Source: UBA4615 sp046046245 (lineage in GTDB: Bacteria; Pseudomonadota; Gammaproteobacteria; Burkholderiales; Burkholderiaceae_E). From it: 64,000 bases of DNA. Under the pieces are notes generated by a model. The model did no database searches. It was not told the DNA's origin and worked only from the letters and a program-made list of their open reading frames with translations. A program made the position numbers and the translations under genes. The DNA is taken from the NCBI GenBank assembly GCA_046046245.1, contig JBJOKE010000046.1, forward strand, positions 54,808 through 118,807, in the 5' to 3' direction. Shown piece by piece: positions 42,470 to 50,255 of the stretch (positions are counted from its first letter, which is position 1; each line of letters begins with the position of its first letter).

Positions 42470-42921
42470 ACACCCTACGAGCTGCCGCCCAGCAGGCGCT
42501 GGAGGCGTTGGAGAACAGCAGTCCGGACAACGCGAGGCCCGAGTGCGTTTTTCTTGACAAACACCAAGAAGCCATCACCGCCCTCCGCACCGCGCTGGCG
42601 CAGCAGGAGCAGGAGCAGGAGCCGGTGGCGTGGAGCACGCGAGAGCACTTCTATGAAGCGTTGGATCGCGCCGTTGGAAACGTCCGTCAAGAGATGCGGA
42701 TCAAGACTGTGACGATGCGCCGCAAAGACCACGACATTGCGCTGCCGATCATCGACGCCTATTCCGGCCATGTGTTTGTGGGCGACCTACCCCGCCGCGA
42801 GTGGCAGTCGCTGCCCGCGTGCGAGGACAAGCCTCATGCAGTGCTGGTAAATGGGTATGGATACGTCGATGTGCGTGCGGTACGCGCCATCGAGGCCGCG
42901 CTGAAGGAGCGAAACACATGA
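42466..42921 (+). CDS. Hypothetical early protein (151 aa)
   Basis: GTG at 42466 overlaps the previous stop. Opens with LRAAAQQALEALEN, a pattern common in small phage early proteins, followed by Gln/Glu-rich linkers and a mixed alpha/beta end. Function unknown. Confidence 0.65.
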   Translation: MNTLRAAAQQALEALENSSPDNARPECVFLDKHQEAITALRTALAQQEQEQEPVAWSTREHFYEALDRAVGNVRQEMRIKTVTMRRKDHDIALPIIDAYSGHVFVGDLPRREWQSLPACEDKPHAVLVNGYGYVDVRAVRAIEAALKERNT

Positions 42922-42932
42922 CCTAATCACTT

Positions 42933-42966
42933 GCTAACTCGTTAGCCTCCTGTCACAATCGTTAGC
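42933..42966 (+). promoter_or_regulatory. Triple GCTAAC/GTTAGC site before a DNA-binding gene
   Basis: GCTAAC at 42933, GTTAGC at 42941 and GTTAGC at 42961 lie in the 72-base gap upstream of the HTH-like 139-aa gene. The first two form an inverted pair two bases apart. A similar inverted pair, four bases apart, lies at 56505-56520. This could be an operator or promoter part. Confidence 0.4.
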
Positions 42967-42993
42967 ACCTGTTCAACAACTCAGTGATTCACC

Positions 42994-43413
42994 ATGAACA
43001 TGTACACCGTCTCCGACCTCCGCTCTGAGGTCAACTGGCTGCCCCACACCAAGCTTCTCGCCTTCCTCAAGGCCAAGAAGATCGCGCCTGCCCACCAAGT
43101 CGTGGCCGGCAAGCGCACGTTCCGCCTGTACGACGAGGCAGCACTCATCAAGTGCCGCGCGCTGCGCAAGGCCTACGACGAGAAGCGCGGCCTGACCAAG
43201 AAGTCGCCCGAGCCCGCGCCCGCGCAGCAGCCCTACGCCCCCTCGGTTGCCGCACTGCACCTCGCCATCGAACGCATGGCCGAGCAGATCACGCGCATGG
43301 GCACGCAGCTCGACATCCTGGTCAAGGAGCTGGGCAGTACCGCCAGCTTCGATGACGCGCCCGCGCCCGCACCGGCACCCGCACCCGCACCCGCGGTCGG
43401 AGGCACAGATTGA
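42994..43413 (+). CDS. Putative HTH DNA-binding protein (139 aa)
   Basis: An N-terminal segment (TVSDLRSEVNWLPHTKLLAFLKAKKI, residues 4-30) with KRTFRLYDEAALIKCRALR looks like a small MerR/winged-helix-type DNA-binding region. The middle is helical, and the C-terminus has a PAPAPAPA tail. It follows its own gap with GTTAGC repeats. It may be a phage regulator. Confidence 0.6.
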   Translation: MNMYTVSDLRSEVNWLPHTKLLAFLKAKKIAPAHQVVAGKRTFRLYDEAALIKCRALRKAYDEKRGLTKKSPEPAPAQQPYAPSVAALHLAIERMAEQITRMGTQLDILVKELGSTASFDDAPAPAPAPAPAPAVGGTD

Positions 43414-43649
43414 AGTGCCCAACGTGCGGCGCCTGGACCCAGGTGCTGGAGACGCGATCACACCGCCGGGCGAACGCCAAGAGGCGTCGCTACGAGTGCG
43501 CGAACCAGCACCGGTTCACAACCCTGGAGTCCGTCATTTCCCCGCGTGGCCCTTCCTTCGCGTCTGGAGAGACGGAGTCCTCTACATCAACCGAGCCCCG
43601 CGACGAAAGCGGGATCTCAAGAGTTACGGAGAAGCACCATGGTGAATAG
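43410..43649 (+). CDS. NrdR-like zinc-ribbon protein (79 aa)
   Basis: TTG at 43410 overlaps the previous stop as TTGA. CPTC (3-6) and ECANQHRFTTLE (29-40) match the zinc-ribbon part of NrdR, but the ATP-cone is absent, so it is a stand-alone ribbon. Start choice is inferred from coupling. Confidence 0.6.
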   Translation: MKCPTCGAWTQVLETRSHRRANAKRRRYECANQHRFTTLESVISPRGPSFASGETESSTSTEPRDESGISRVTEKHHGE

Positions 43650-43845
43650 CTTTGGATGCAAGGGCCCGTGCGACCAAGGCCGCAAGAACTGCCCCCACCC
43701 GCAGGCCTGCGAGCTCGACGACGAGCCGGAGTACGGGCCTCGCGAGTGGTTCGACAGCACCCTGTTCGATGCGCTGTGTGTCGTGGCGGTCATCACGTGC
43801 GTCCTGGCTGTCGCGGCCGCAGCGTACTGGGCGGGTTCGCAGTGA
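43639..43845 (+). CDS. Cys-rich membrane peptide (68 aa)
   Basis: ATG at 43639 follows GGAGAAG. The N-terminus has CKGPCDQGRKNCPHPQAC, four cysteines, then one membrane helix near the C-terminus (LCVVAVITCVLAVAAAAYW). It overlaps the zinc-ribbon gene by 11 bases. Function unknown. Confidence 0.6.
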   Translation: MVNSFGCKGPCDQGRKNCPHPQACELDDEPEYGPREWFDSTLFDALCVVAVITCVLAVAAAAYWAGSQ

Positions 43846-44201
43846 TCACACCGCCCAACAACAAGGGCCGGCGCATCTTCAAGATCAACGCCTTCACGCA
43901 GGCCAAGCTGGTCAAGCTGATGCTCGAAGGCACGTACACCTGTGCGGAGCTGGCCGAGCAGACAGGCCTTCACTACGTGACGGTGCTGGGCTACTGCCGC
44001 GCGTTCCACCGCGAGGGCGCAGCTCACATCAGCATGTACGAGAAGGACAGCCGAGGCCGCGACTCGCTGAAGGTCTACAAGATCGGGCCGGGCAAGGACG
44101 CCAAGCGCTCCAAGCTCACACCGGCACAGCGACAAGAGCGCGTGCGCAAGCGCAAGCAGATGGCCGCCATGCTCGGGCTCACCGCAGGATCGCCATCATG
44201 A
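43842..44201 (+). CDS. HTH-like DNA-binding protein (119 aa)
   Basis: GTG at 43842 overlaps the previous stop. Residues ~17-55 (FTQAKLVKLMLEG, TCAELAEQTGLHYVTVLGYCR) form a helix-turn-helix of MarR/transposase-type shape, followed by a strongly basic C-terminus. A possible regulator. Confidence 0.6.
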   Translation: MITPPNNKGRRIFKINAFTQAKLVKLMLEGTYTCAELAEQTGLHYVTVLGYCRAFHREGAAHISMYEKDSRGRDSLKVYKIGPGKDAKRSKLTPAQRQERVRKRKQMAAMLGLTAGSPS

Positions 44202-44377
44202 AAGACCAAGACATCCTCGGTCGGCTCGTGCGCATCGAGACTCGACTGAGCAAGCTCATGACCTTCTTCGGGCTCAACCCGCACACGGGCGAGCCCTTGC
44301 CCAACGACAAGCAAAGGACCAACGATGGACCGCGAACCCAAAAGATCGAGCGCCAACAACGTCCAGATAGGCGGTGA
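44198..44377 (+). CDS. Small hypothetical protein (59 aa)
   Basis: ATG at 44198 overlaps the previous stop. A short helix (ILGRLVRIETRLSKLMTFFG) then a basic, disordered end. Its 3' part overlaps the next gene by 53 bases in another frame. Confidence 0.5.
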   Translation: MKDQDILGRLVRIETRLSKLMTFFGLNPHTGEPLPNDKQRTNDGPRTQKIERQQRPDRR

Positions 44378-44558
44378 CCACTACAAGTCCAAGGCGATCC
44401 AGCCCTGGGACTACATCGCAGCCAACAACCTCGGGTTCTTCGAGGGGAACATCGTGAAGTACATCACCCGCTGGAGAGACAAGGGCGGCCACGGCGACCT
44501 GCTCAAGGCCCGCCACTACCTGGACAAGCTCATCGAGCTTGAGGAGCAAGCGCAATGA
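44325..44558 (+). CDS. DUF3310 protein, nucleotide-kinase-like family (77 aa)
   Basis: A short DUF3310 pattern: HYKSKAIQPWDYI, then GNIVKYITRWRDKGGHGDLLKARHYLDKLI. Members occur widely in phages; T7 gp1.7 is an nucleotide kinase of related size, and the link is tentative. It starts inside the 59-aa gene. Confidence 0.75.
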   Translation: MDREPKRSSANNVQIGGDHYKSKAIQPWDYIAANNLGFFEGNIVKYITRWRDKGGHGDLLKARHYLDKLIELEEQAQ

Positions 44559-44911
44559 GCCCCGACAAACCCCACGAGGACCCGTCGCCCCATGACGAGT
44601 ACCGGCGCTACATGGACGAGTTGAATCGGCGGCAGATGATGAACGCCTACCCGCCCGGCTTCATCGACCAGCTCAAGCAGGCTGAATACCACAAGCACAT
44701 GGCGGCGCAGCAAGCCGCGATGATCAACCAGATGGCATCCAACGCCCACTCGCCCCCGCGGGCCATCACTGTCGGGAAAACTCAACTCCGCGAGGACGAC
44801 GTGCTGGATATGCGCGCCGCCGTTGCGTTCATCCGGTTCGCCATCGAGGCCGACGAGGAGATGAATAGGCTGTGGACCGCCTTCAAGGTGGCCAGAAAGC
44901 TGGAGAGCTGA
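44555..44911 (+). CDS. Hypothetical early protein (118 aa)
   Basis: ATG at 44555 overlaps the previous stop. Helical, Met/Gln-rich centre (YHKHMAAQQAAMINQMASN) and a helical end. No family recognised. Confidence 0.6.
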   Translation: MSPDKPHEDPSPHDEYRRYMDELNRRQMMNAYPPGFIDQLKQAEYHKHMAAQQAAMINQMASNAHSPPRAITVGKTQLREDDVLDMRAAVAFIRFAIEADEEMNRLWTAFKVARKLES

Positions 44912-44913
44912 AC

Positions 44914-45189
44914 ATGGGCATCCGCAAGTGGCTCCGCAACTGGCTCACCAGTGACGTTCCTCAGGGAGGAGCGATGGCGTCCATGGACCCTCCCTCGCAG
45001 CGGGACACTACCCCCACGTGCCGTGTGTCCGTCCTCAAGGCGATGAACGGGCGCGTGCTGGAGGTGGGGATCTACAAGCCCAACCCCCGAGGCCCCGACT
45101 GGACGTTCGAGCTGTTCATCGTCCCCGAGAACGCGACCATCGCGTCTGCCATCACAACCGTGTTCGCCATGAAGGCGTTGGAGAACTAG
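44914..45189 (+). CDS. Hypothetical early protein (91 aa)
   Basis: ATG at 44914 follows GGAGAG of the previous end; an upstream extension is rejected. A basic start (MGIRKWLRNWLTSD) leads to a small alpha/beta domain. Its DNA contains the half palindrome at about 45004. Function unknown. Confidence 0.6.
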   Translation: MGIRKWLRNWLTSDVPQGGAMASMDPPSQRDTTPTCRVSVLKAMNGRVLEVGIYKPNPRGPDWTFELFIVPENATIASAITTVFAMKALEN

Positions 45190-45507
45190 ATGAGACCGAG
45201 CTACCGAGAAGTGGAGATGGACGTCCTGCGCTGGGCTGAGGCCCGCAGGATCATTCCCAACAGCACCCCGGCCGCGCAGTTCATGAAGGCTGTGTCGGAG
45301 ATGGGTGAGCTGTCGGATGCGCTGACCGAGAACGACCGCGAGGCCACGAAGGACGCAGTGGGTGACGTCATGGTGTGCCTCGTGAACATGTGTGCACTGC
45401 TTGACCTCGATGTCGTGGACTGCATGGCGCACGCGTACAACCAGATCAAGGACCGCACGGGCACGATGCTGCCCGGAGGCGTGTTCGTGAAGGACCCTGC
45501 CCCCTGA
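45190..45507 (+). CDS. MazG-like NTP pyrophosphohydrolase (105 aa)
   Basis: The MazG-type acidic pattern is visible: AVSEMGELSDAL, then a DAVGDVMV segment. The family hydrolyses NTPs to NMP and pyrophosphate and in phages may alter (p)ppGpp or nucleotide pools. It directly follows the previous gene (TAGATG). Confidence 0.75.
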   Translation: MRPSYREVEMDVLRWAEARRIIPNSTPAAQFMKAVSEMGELSDALTENDREATKDAVGDVMVCLVNMCALLDLDVVDCMAHAYNQIKDRTGTMLPGGVFVKDPAP

Positions 45508-45659
45508 GTTGCTCACCCGCATTGCACATACGGCCGTGCGCAGCGCGGGGGCAGGATGTGCTGTAGACGCTGCGCGCGGGAGGTCTCCATAACGAGTAAC
45601 GCCATCGGAATGTGCATCGGCGTGACAGCACGGAGAGACGGCACTTACAAGGACAACGA

Positions 45660-47612
45660 ATGAGCTTGACACCCACCTACATCGACTTCGAGACGTACTG
45701 GTCCGCGGACCACTCGCTAACCAAGATGTCTCCGACCGAGTACGTCATGCACCCGGACACCGAGATCATCTCGGTGGCCATCAAGGTGGGGAACGCACCC
45801 ACCGACGTCATCTTCGGCGAGAGTGAGATCAAGCGTCACCTGGACGCACTCGACTGGTCGGCCAAGATGGCCATCGGCCACAACATGAGCGGCTTCGACG
45901 CCATGATCATGGCCTGGAGGTTCGGCATCCACCCGAAGATGTGGGGGTGCACGGCAGCCATGGCGCGCAGCAAGTACGGCAAGACGTGCGGCGTGTCGCT
46001 CAAGGCCCTGTCCAAGGAGCTCGGCATCGGCGCCAAGCTCGACCTGGAGGCCACCAACACCAAGGGCAAGCACCTCAAGGACTTCACGCCCGCCGAGCTG
46101 GCCGCGATGGAGGAGTACAACAAGATCGACACGGAGCTGTGCGCTGCTCTCTTCAAGGCGCTCGCACGCGGCTTCCCCAGGAACGAGCTGGTGCACATCG
46201 ACATGACCACGCGCATGCTGGTGGAGCCCAAGTTCGAGCTCGACGTGGCGCGCGTGGAGAGCGCGCTCGATCAGGTGCGCGAGGAGAAGAAGCGTTCGCT
46301 CATGCACTTGGCGATGCAGCTCGGCATCGAGGAGTTCGTGACCCGTGCGCTGGATGGCGAAGCCTCCATCGAGGAGCAGGTGCGAGAGCAGCTCGCCTCG
46401 TCGATCAAGTTCGCCGCGCTGCTGGACCGCCTGGATGTGGAAGTGCCCATGAAGCCCTCGCCCACCAACTCCGGCAGGCTGGTGCCGGCGCTGGCCAAGA
46501 CCGACGAGGCGTTCCTCAAGCTGCAGGAGCACCCCAACCCCATCGTGGCTGCGGCCGCGCGTGCCCGGCTCGACGTCAAGTCCACGCTGCTGGAGACGCG
46601 ACTGCAAGCCTTCCTGCGTGCGGCCAAGGCGTGCGGCGGCAGGCTGCCCGTGCCGCTCAAGTACGTGGGCGCAGACACCACTGGGCGCTGGTCGGGCGAG
46701 CAGTACAACATGCAGAACCTGCCGCGCATCCCTCGTGACAAGGAGGGGAACATCATCGACAAGCCCAGCAACGCGCTGCGTCTGAGCCTGCGTGTCCCCG
46801 AGGGGCACAAGGTCATCGTGGCGGACCTCTCCGGCATCGAGCTGCGGGTCAACCACTTCCTGTGGAAGGTGAGCTCCTCCATGGCGCTGTTCAAGGCGGA
46901 CCCGGCCAAGGCGGACCTGTACAAGGACTTCGCGTCCATGCTGTATCAGATCGCCAAGGAAGAGGTGACCAAGGACCAGCGACAGGTGGGCAAGGTCGCC
47001 CACCTCGGGCTGGGGTTCGGTGCCGGCGCAGCCACGTTCAGGAAGGTCGCCAAGCTCATGGCCACCATCGACCTGAGCGAGGAGGAGGCGCAGACCGTGG
47101 TCCTCGCGTGGCGCAGTGCGTACAGCGAGATCGTCGCCGGCTGGGCGTCGTTCCAAGAGCACCTGCCCAAGATCCTTGAGGGCGTCGAGTCATCCATCGA
47201 CCCGTGGGGTCTTTGCGTGACCGAGAAGAACGCCGTGCGGCTGCCGTCCGGGCGTCGCATCTACTACCCTGCCCTCACACGCCATCGCGACGAGGAGACC
47301 GGCAAGTCCGAATGGTGGTACGGCGTGGGCCGGCACCGGGCCCGCATCTACGCCGGCAAGGGGGTGGAGAACCTCGTGCAGGCGCTTGCCCGAGACGTCA
47401 TCGCGGACAACGCCCTGGCGTTCCGAAAAGCCACCGGGCTCTCACCGGCGCTCACTGTCCATGACGAGCTCGCTTACGTGGTGCCGCAGAAGCAGGCCGA
47501 CAGCCTGCTGGAGCAACTGCAGGCCACCATGCGCATCGCGCCGACGTGGTGGCCGGAGCTCGTCACGTGGAGTGAGGGCGACGTGGCGGACTGTTACGGC
47601 GAGGCGAAGTAG
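45660..47612 (+). CDS. Family A DNA polymerase (650 aa)
   Basis: Replicative polymerase with an N-terminal 3'-5' exonuclease: DFE at 9-11. Motif A: DLSGIELR with D389. Motif B: RQVGK...LGLGFGAG with R441, K445. Motif C: HDE at 601-603. The O-helix residue equal to E. coli Phe762 is Leu449, and the Tyr766 position is Phe453. Leu at this site has been linked to temperate or slow-replicating phages. No 5'-3' exonuclease domain. ATG 45660 is preceded by ACAAGGACAACGA. Confidence 0.93.
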   Translation: MSLTPTYIDFETYWSADHSLTKMSPTEYVMHPDTEIISVAIKVGNAPTDVIFGESEIKRHLDALDWSAKMAIGHNMSGFDAMIMAWRFGIHPKMWGCTAAMARSKYGKTCGVSLKALSKELGIGAKLDLEATNTKGKHLKDFTPAELAAMEEYNKIDTELCAALFKALARGFPRNELVHIDMTTRMLVEPKFELDVARVESALDQVREEKKRSLMHLAMQLGIEEFVTRALDGEASIEEQVREQLASSIKFAALLDRLDVEVPMKPSPTNSGRLVPALAKTDEAFLKLQEHPNPIVAAAARARLDVKSTLLETRLQAFLRAAKACGGRLPVPLKYVGADTTGRWSGEQYNMQNLPRIPRDKEGNIIDKPSNALRLSLRVPEGHKVIVADLSGIELRVNHFLWKVSSSMALFKADPAKADLYKDFASMLYQIAKEEVTKDQRQVGKVAHLGLGFGAGAATFRKVAKLMATIDLSEEEAQTVVLAWRSAYSEIVAGWASFQEHLPKILEGVESSIDPWGLCVTEKNAVRLPSGRRIYYPALTRHRDEETGKSEWWYGVGRHRARIYAGKGVENLVQALARDVIADNALAFRKATGLSPALTVHDELAYVVPQKQADSLLEQLQATMRIAPTWWPELVTWSEGDVADCYGEAK

Positions 47613-47653
47613 CTTGTCTCGGGGGGCAACTATGTGTAATGTGATGGCAATTC

Positions 47654-47662
47654 TGCTAACAC
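47654..47662 (+). promoter_or_regulatory. Extended -10-like motif TGCTAACAC
   Basis: Lies in the 65-base gap after the polymerase gene, about 16 bases before the 200-aa gene start. Only three of the six hexamer bases fit a -10; -35 is not obvious. Confidence 0.3.
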
Positions 47663-47677
47663 CTTACAGGGTTTCCC

Positions 47678-48280
47678 ATGATCAGCTACGACCTCATGCG
47701 AGCGAGGATGGCTGTGCAGTTCCTTGTCGACAGCTCGTACTTTCATCAGCACGTCCGCAAGCTTCGCACTGCCGTGGTGCGCCCCAGAGCCATGCCGTTC
47801 AAGGCCGACGCCGAGCCGCTCAACGAGCTGCTGGTGATTGGCCGGCAGAACGTGCAGGCGATGGAGAACCTGATCGAGGTCGCACAGATCAAGCGCGACG
47901 GCCGCAACGACTACCAGCGCCAGTACATGGCGGCCAAGCGCCAGCGCGACCGCAAGGTCGTCGAGTTCGAGGAGCGCGTGCTTGGCAAAAAGCTCGCGCC
48001 GGAAGCCAAGGTCCAGGTTCTGCACCGGCAGTACGCCACGTGGAACCGCGAGCGCGACGCCTACATCAAGTCCATGGGCGAAGTGACCTGGACAGAACGC
48101 AACGACCGGCTGCGCGAGTTCTGGGCCCGCAAGGAGCGAGAGATCGACGCCCTGATCGAGGAGGCCAAGGTCAACGGTCCGGTCAAGCGCAAGCGCATCG
48201 TCAAGGTTGCACCAAAGCCGAGCACGGCGTTCGGCGAGAAGCTGACCAAGGCGATCCAGTACCCGCCCTCGAAGCGTTGA
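47678..48280 (+). CDS. Hypothetical early protein (200 aa)
   Basis: ATG at 47678. A mostly helical, Arg/Lys-rich protein with a long central charged helix (residues ~80-165). No motif recognised. It lies between polymerase and nuclease, behind a gap and before a hairpin. Confidence 0.65.
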   Translation: MISYDLMRARMAVQFLVDSSYFHQHVRKLRTAVVRPRAMPFKADAEPLNELLVIGRQNVQAMENLIEVAQIKRDGRNDYQRQYMAAKRQRDRKVVEFEERVLGKKLAPEAKVQVLHRQYATWNRERDAYIKSMGEVTWTERNDRLREFWARKEREIDALIEEAKVNGPVKRKRIVKVAPKPSTAFGEKLTKAIQYPPSKR

Positions 48281-48289
48281 CAGTTCGAC

Positions 48290-48311
48290 GGCCTGACCCT
48301 ACAGTCAGGCC
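48290..48311 (+). terminator. Hairpin after the 200-aa gene
   Basis: A seven-base stem, GGCCTGA/TCAGGCC, with an eight-base loop starts 10 bases after the stop. A second hairpin-like pair (CCCCAG/CTGGGG) follows to 48352. No U-run. Confidence 0.5.
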
Positions 48312-48359
48312 CTAACTCAATGGACCCCAGCGACGAATGTCGTCCTGGGGCGTAACCGC

Positions 48360-49028
48360 ATGAAGATGCCAGCCTGGACCTACTCGCAGCTCGACTCGTT
48401 CGAGAGCTGCCCCAAGAAGTTCTACCACCTGAAGGTAGTCCGAGATGTGGTGGAGCCGCCCTCGGTACATACCGAGTGGGGGACCAAGGTCCACACCGCT
48501 TTCGAGGACGCCATCAAGAAGGGTGACCACCTACCCGAAGGGATGACCCAATGGCAAGTTCTAGCCAACAAGTTGGCCAAGCTGCCCGGGGAGAAGCTCA
48601 CCGAGGTCAAGTTCGCGATCGACCGCTCGTTCCAGCCCGCTGACTGGAAGAACTCCTGGAGCCGCGGAATAGCCGACCTTCTCGTGGTTTGCGGGGAGAA
48701 AGCCGCGGTAATGGACTACAAGACCGGCAAACGCAAGCCCTCCGAACAGTTGGACCTGTACGCCAATTACGTCTTCCACCACTACCCGCAAGTCAACAAA
48801 GTCACCACAGGCTTCGTGTGGTTGAAAGATAGACGCATCGACTGGAAACCCATTACAAGGTCTTCACTATCAGAGACTTGGCAGTCATTATTGCCACGGG
48901 TTCGCAAGTTAGAGTCAGCGTACGAACGCGATAGCTGGCCGGCGCGACCCTCGGGGCTGTGTAACGGCTGGTGCCCCGTCACTTCGTGTCAGTTCAACAA
49001 GGACAGATCGGGGAAAGGACGTGGTTAG
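48360..49028 (+). CDS. PD-(D/E)XK nuclease, Cas4/RecB-like (222 aa)
   Basis: A RecB/Cas4-type exonuclease. Core motifs: ADLLVVCG with the active-site Asp and the DYKTGKRKPSEQL block with the K. Cys at SCPKKFY (N-terminus) and three Cys in LCNGWCPVTSC (C-terminus) match the iron-sulfur cluster of Cas4-type nucleases. No CRISPR genes nearby. It probably acts in phage recombination or DNA processing. Confidence 0.82.
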   Translation: MKMPAWTYSQLDSFESCPKKFYHLKVVRDVVEPPSVHTEWGTKVHTAFEDAIKKGDHLPEGMTQWQVLANKLAKLPGEKLTEVKFAIDRSFQPADWKNSWSRGIADLLVVCGEKAAVMDYKTGKRKPSEQLDLYANYVFHHYPQVNKVTTGFVWLKDRRIDWKPITRSSLSETWQSLLPRVRKLESAYERDSWPARPSGLCNGWCPVTSCQFNKDRSGKGRG

Positions 49029-49185
49029 GACTGAATACTCGTGGTTGACCAGCGAGGAGCTGGTCATCGTGGCCTCCAACAAGAAGTCAGCAACTCCCCT
49101 GGAGATCGAGCTGGCTCAGAGGCTGGCCGTTTACATCGAAGACCAGAAAGGGGCTGATGAATGCCCACCCCAGAAGGACGAGTGA
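49021..49185 (+). CDS. Small hypothetical protein (54 aa)
   Basis: GTG at 49021 with GGGGAAAGGA upstream, overlapping the end of the nuclease gene by 8 bases. A short helical protein (LEIELAQRLAVYIEDQKG). It overlaps the VRR-NUC gene start by 25 bases. Confidence 0.5.
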   Translation: MVRTEYSWLTSEELVIVASNKKSATPLEIELAQRLAVYIEDQKGADECPPQKDE

Positions 49186-49499
49186 AGGAGTCCGTGAGGA
49201 AGTTCCTCAAGGACAAGGGGGTCTGGTACTACCAGCCCGTGCAGAACGGCATGGGTGTGGTCGGCATCCCCGACTTCGTGTGCTGCTGGCACGGCAGATT
49301 CATCGCCATCGAGACCAAGGCGCCCGGCAAGGTGTTGGCCACCACGCCCAACCAGAACCGGGTGCTGCAAGCCATCTACGACCACGGGGGCTACACCATG
49401 GTCGTGGACGACATCGCCCTGCTGAAGAAGCAGTTCACCGCCATCGAAGTCGCGCTCGCACTGGAAGGAGTTCAACATGCCAAAGTCAACCGCGCGTAA
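49161..49499 (+). CDS. VRR-NUC nuclease (112 aa)
   Basis: Standalone VRR-NUC domain of the PD-(D/E)XK superfamily. The pattern PQN-like GVVGIPDFV, then AIETKAPGK and TPNQNRVL is typical; active-site residues are the Asp of GIPDF and the Glu and Lys of ETK. Standalone phage forms are structure-specific or junction nucleases. 112 residues fit the family. Confidence 0.85.
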   Translation: MPTPEGRVKESVRKFLKDKGVWYYQPVQNGMGVVGIPDFVCCWHGRFIAIETKAPGKVLATTPNQNRVLQAIYDHGGYTMVVDDIALLKKQFTAIEVALALEGVQHAKVNRA

Positions 49500-49743
49500 G
49501 CTGGAGTACCAGAAGGCGTACAACGCCCGACCGGAGGAAGTCGCCAAGCGCGTGAAGAACAACGCCGCGCGCCGCGAGGCCATCAAGCAGGGCCGAGCCA
49601 AGGTGGGCGACGGCAAGGACGTGGCTCACAAGGTGAGCCTGGAGAACGGAGGCACCAACGCGGCGGGCAACCTCGCAGTGCAGTCCCGCGCCAAGAACCG
49701 CGGGTGGAGGAAGGGCAGTGGCTCTTACAACCCAGACAAGTGA
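49477..49743 (+). CDS. HNH-like endonuclease protein, degenerate (88 aa)
   Basis: Patterns KLEYQKAYNARPEEV, KVGDGKDVAHKVSLENGGTN and NLAVQSRAKNRGW match small phage HNH-family proteins. The usual first His pair (DH) is AH here, so activity is doubtful. It overlaps the VRR-NUC gene by 23 bases. Confidence 0.65.
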   Translation: MPKSTARKLEYQKAYNARPEEVAKRVKNNAARREAIKQGRAKVGDGKDVAHKVSLENGGTNAAGNLAVQSRAKNRGWRKGSGSYNPDK

Positions 49744-49960
49744 GCACCTGTACGAGAGGGCTATGTTCGCGAAGCTGCGTCAGCAGGGTCTGACCCACGT
49801 GACCCACCTTCGGCGGGCGTACGAGATCGAGACCGCGACGCAGAAGTGGGCCTGGAAGACCAAGGCCGGCAACATCGGGGTCTTCGACATGGTCGATACG
49901 CTGAACCCAACCACCGAGGAGCTGACCGCGATGTTCGTGGCCATCAAGCTCACTGACTGA
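49718..49960 (+). CDS. Small hypothetical protein (80 aa)
   Basis: GTG at 49718, overlapping the HNH-like gene by 26 bases. Compact alpha/beta protein with ERAMFAKLRQQGLTHV. Not recognised. Confidence 0.58.
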   Translation: MALTTQTSEHLYERAMFAKLRQQGLTHVTHLRRAYEIETATQKWAWKTKAGNIGVFDMVDTLNPTTEELTAMFVAIKLTD

Positions 49961-49971
49961 CCCCCACAACA

Positions 49972-50253
49972 ATGACCTTCGACTTCTCCTCCCCCAAGCT
50001 GTGGCAGTTCAGCGGGCACGTGCACTTCATGGTGCAGCCGACCCCCGCCAACAAGCTTCCCCAGCCCATGCGCCAGTTGCGCGCCAAGACCTACGGCGTC
50101 GTCGCCAAGAGCTTCGACTCCGCGCTCGTCAAACTGAGGTCCGCAGTCCCGGAAGACCAGTTCCGCGTCCAGAACGTCGGCATGCACGATGTGCCCATCG
50201 ACCTCATCGCCGACGACCCGGTGGCTCACTGGGTGGCCGCGTCACTGGAGTAG
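49972..50253 (+). CDS. Hypothetical protein (93 aa)
   Basis: ATG at 49972, 11 bases after the previous stop. A small beta-rich protein with QFSGHVHFMVQPTPANKLP and a VGMHDVPIDLI segment. Not recognised. Followed closely by the helicase gene. Confidence 0.6.
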   Translation: MTFDFSSPKLWQFSGHVHFMVQPTPANKLPQPMRQLRAKTYGVVAKSFDSALVKLRSAVPEDQFRVQNVGMHDVPIDLIADDPVAHWVAASLE

Positions 50254-50255
50254 GC

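Noticed and set aside
45508..45659. A possible structured RNA in the gap before the polymerase gene (inverted GCGCAGCG/CGCTGCGC)
   Set aside because: The 8-bp stem has a long loop and no further conserved structure could be supported by one sequence.
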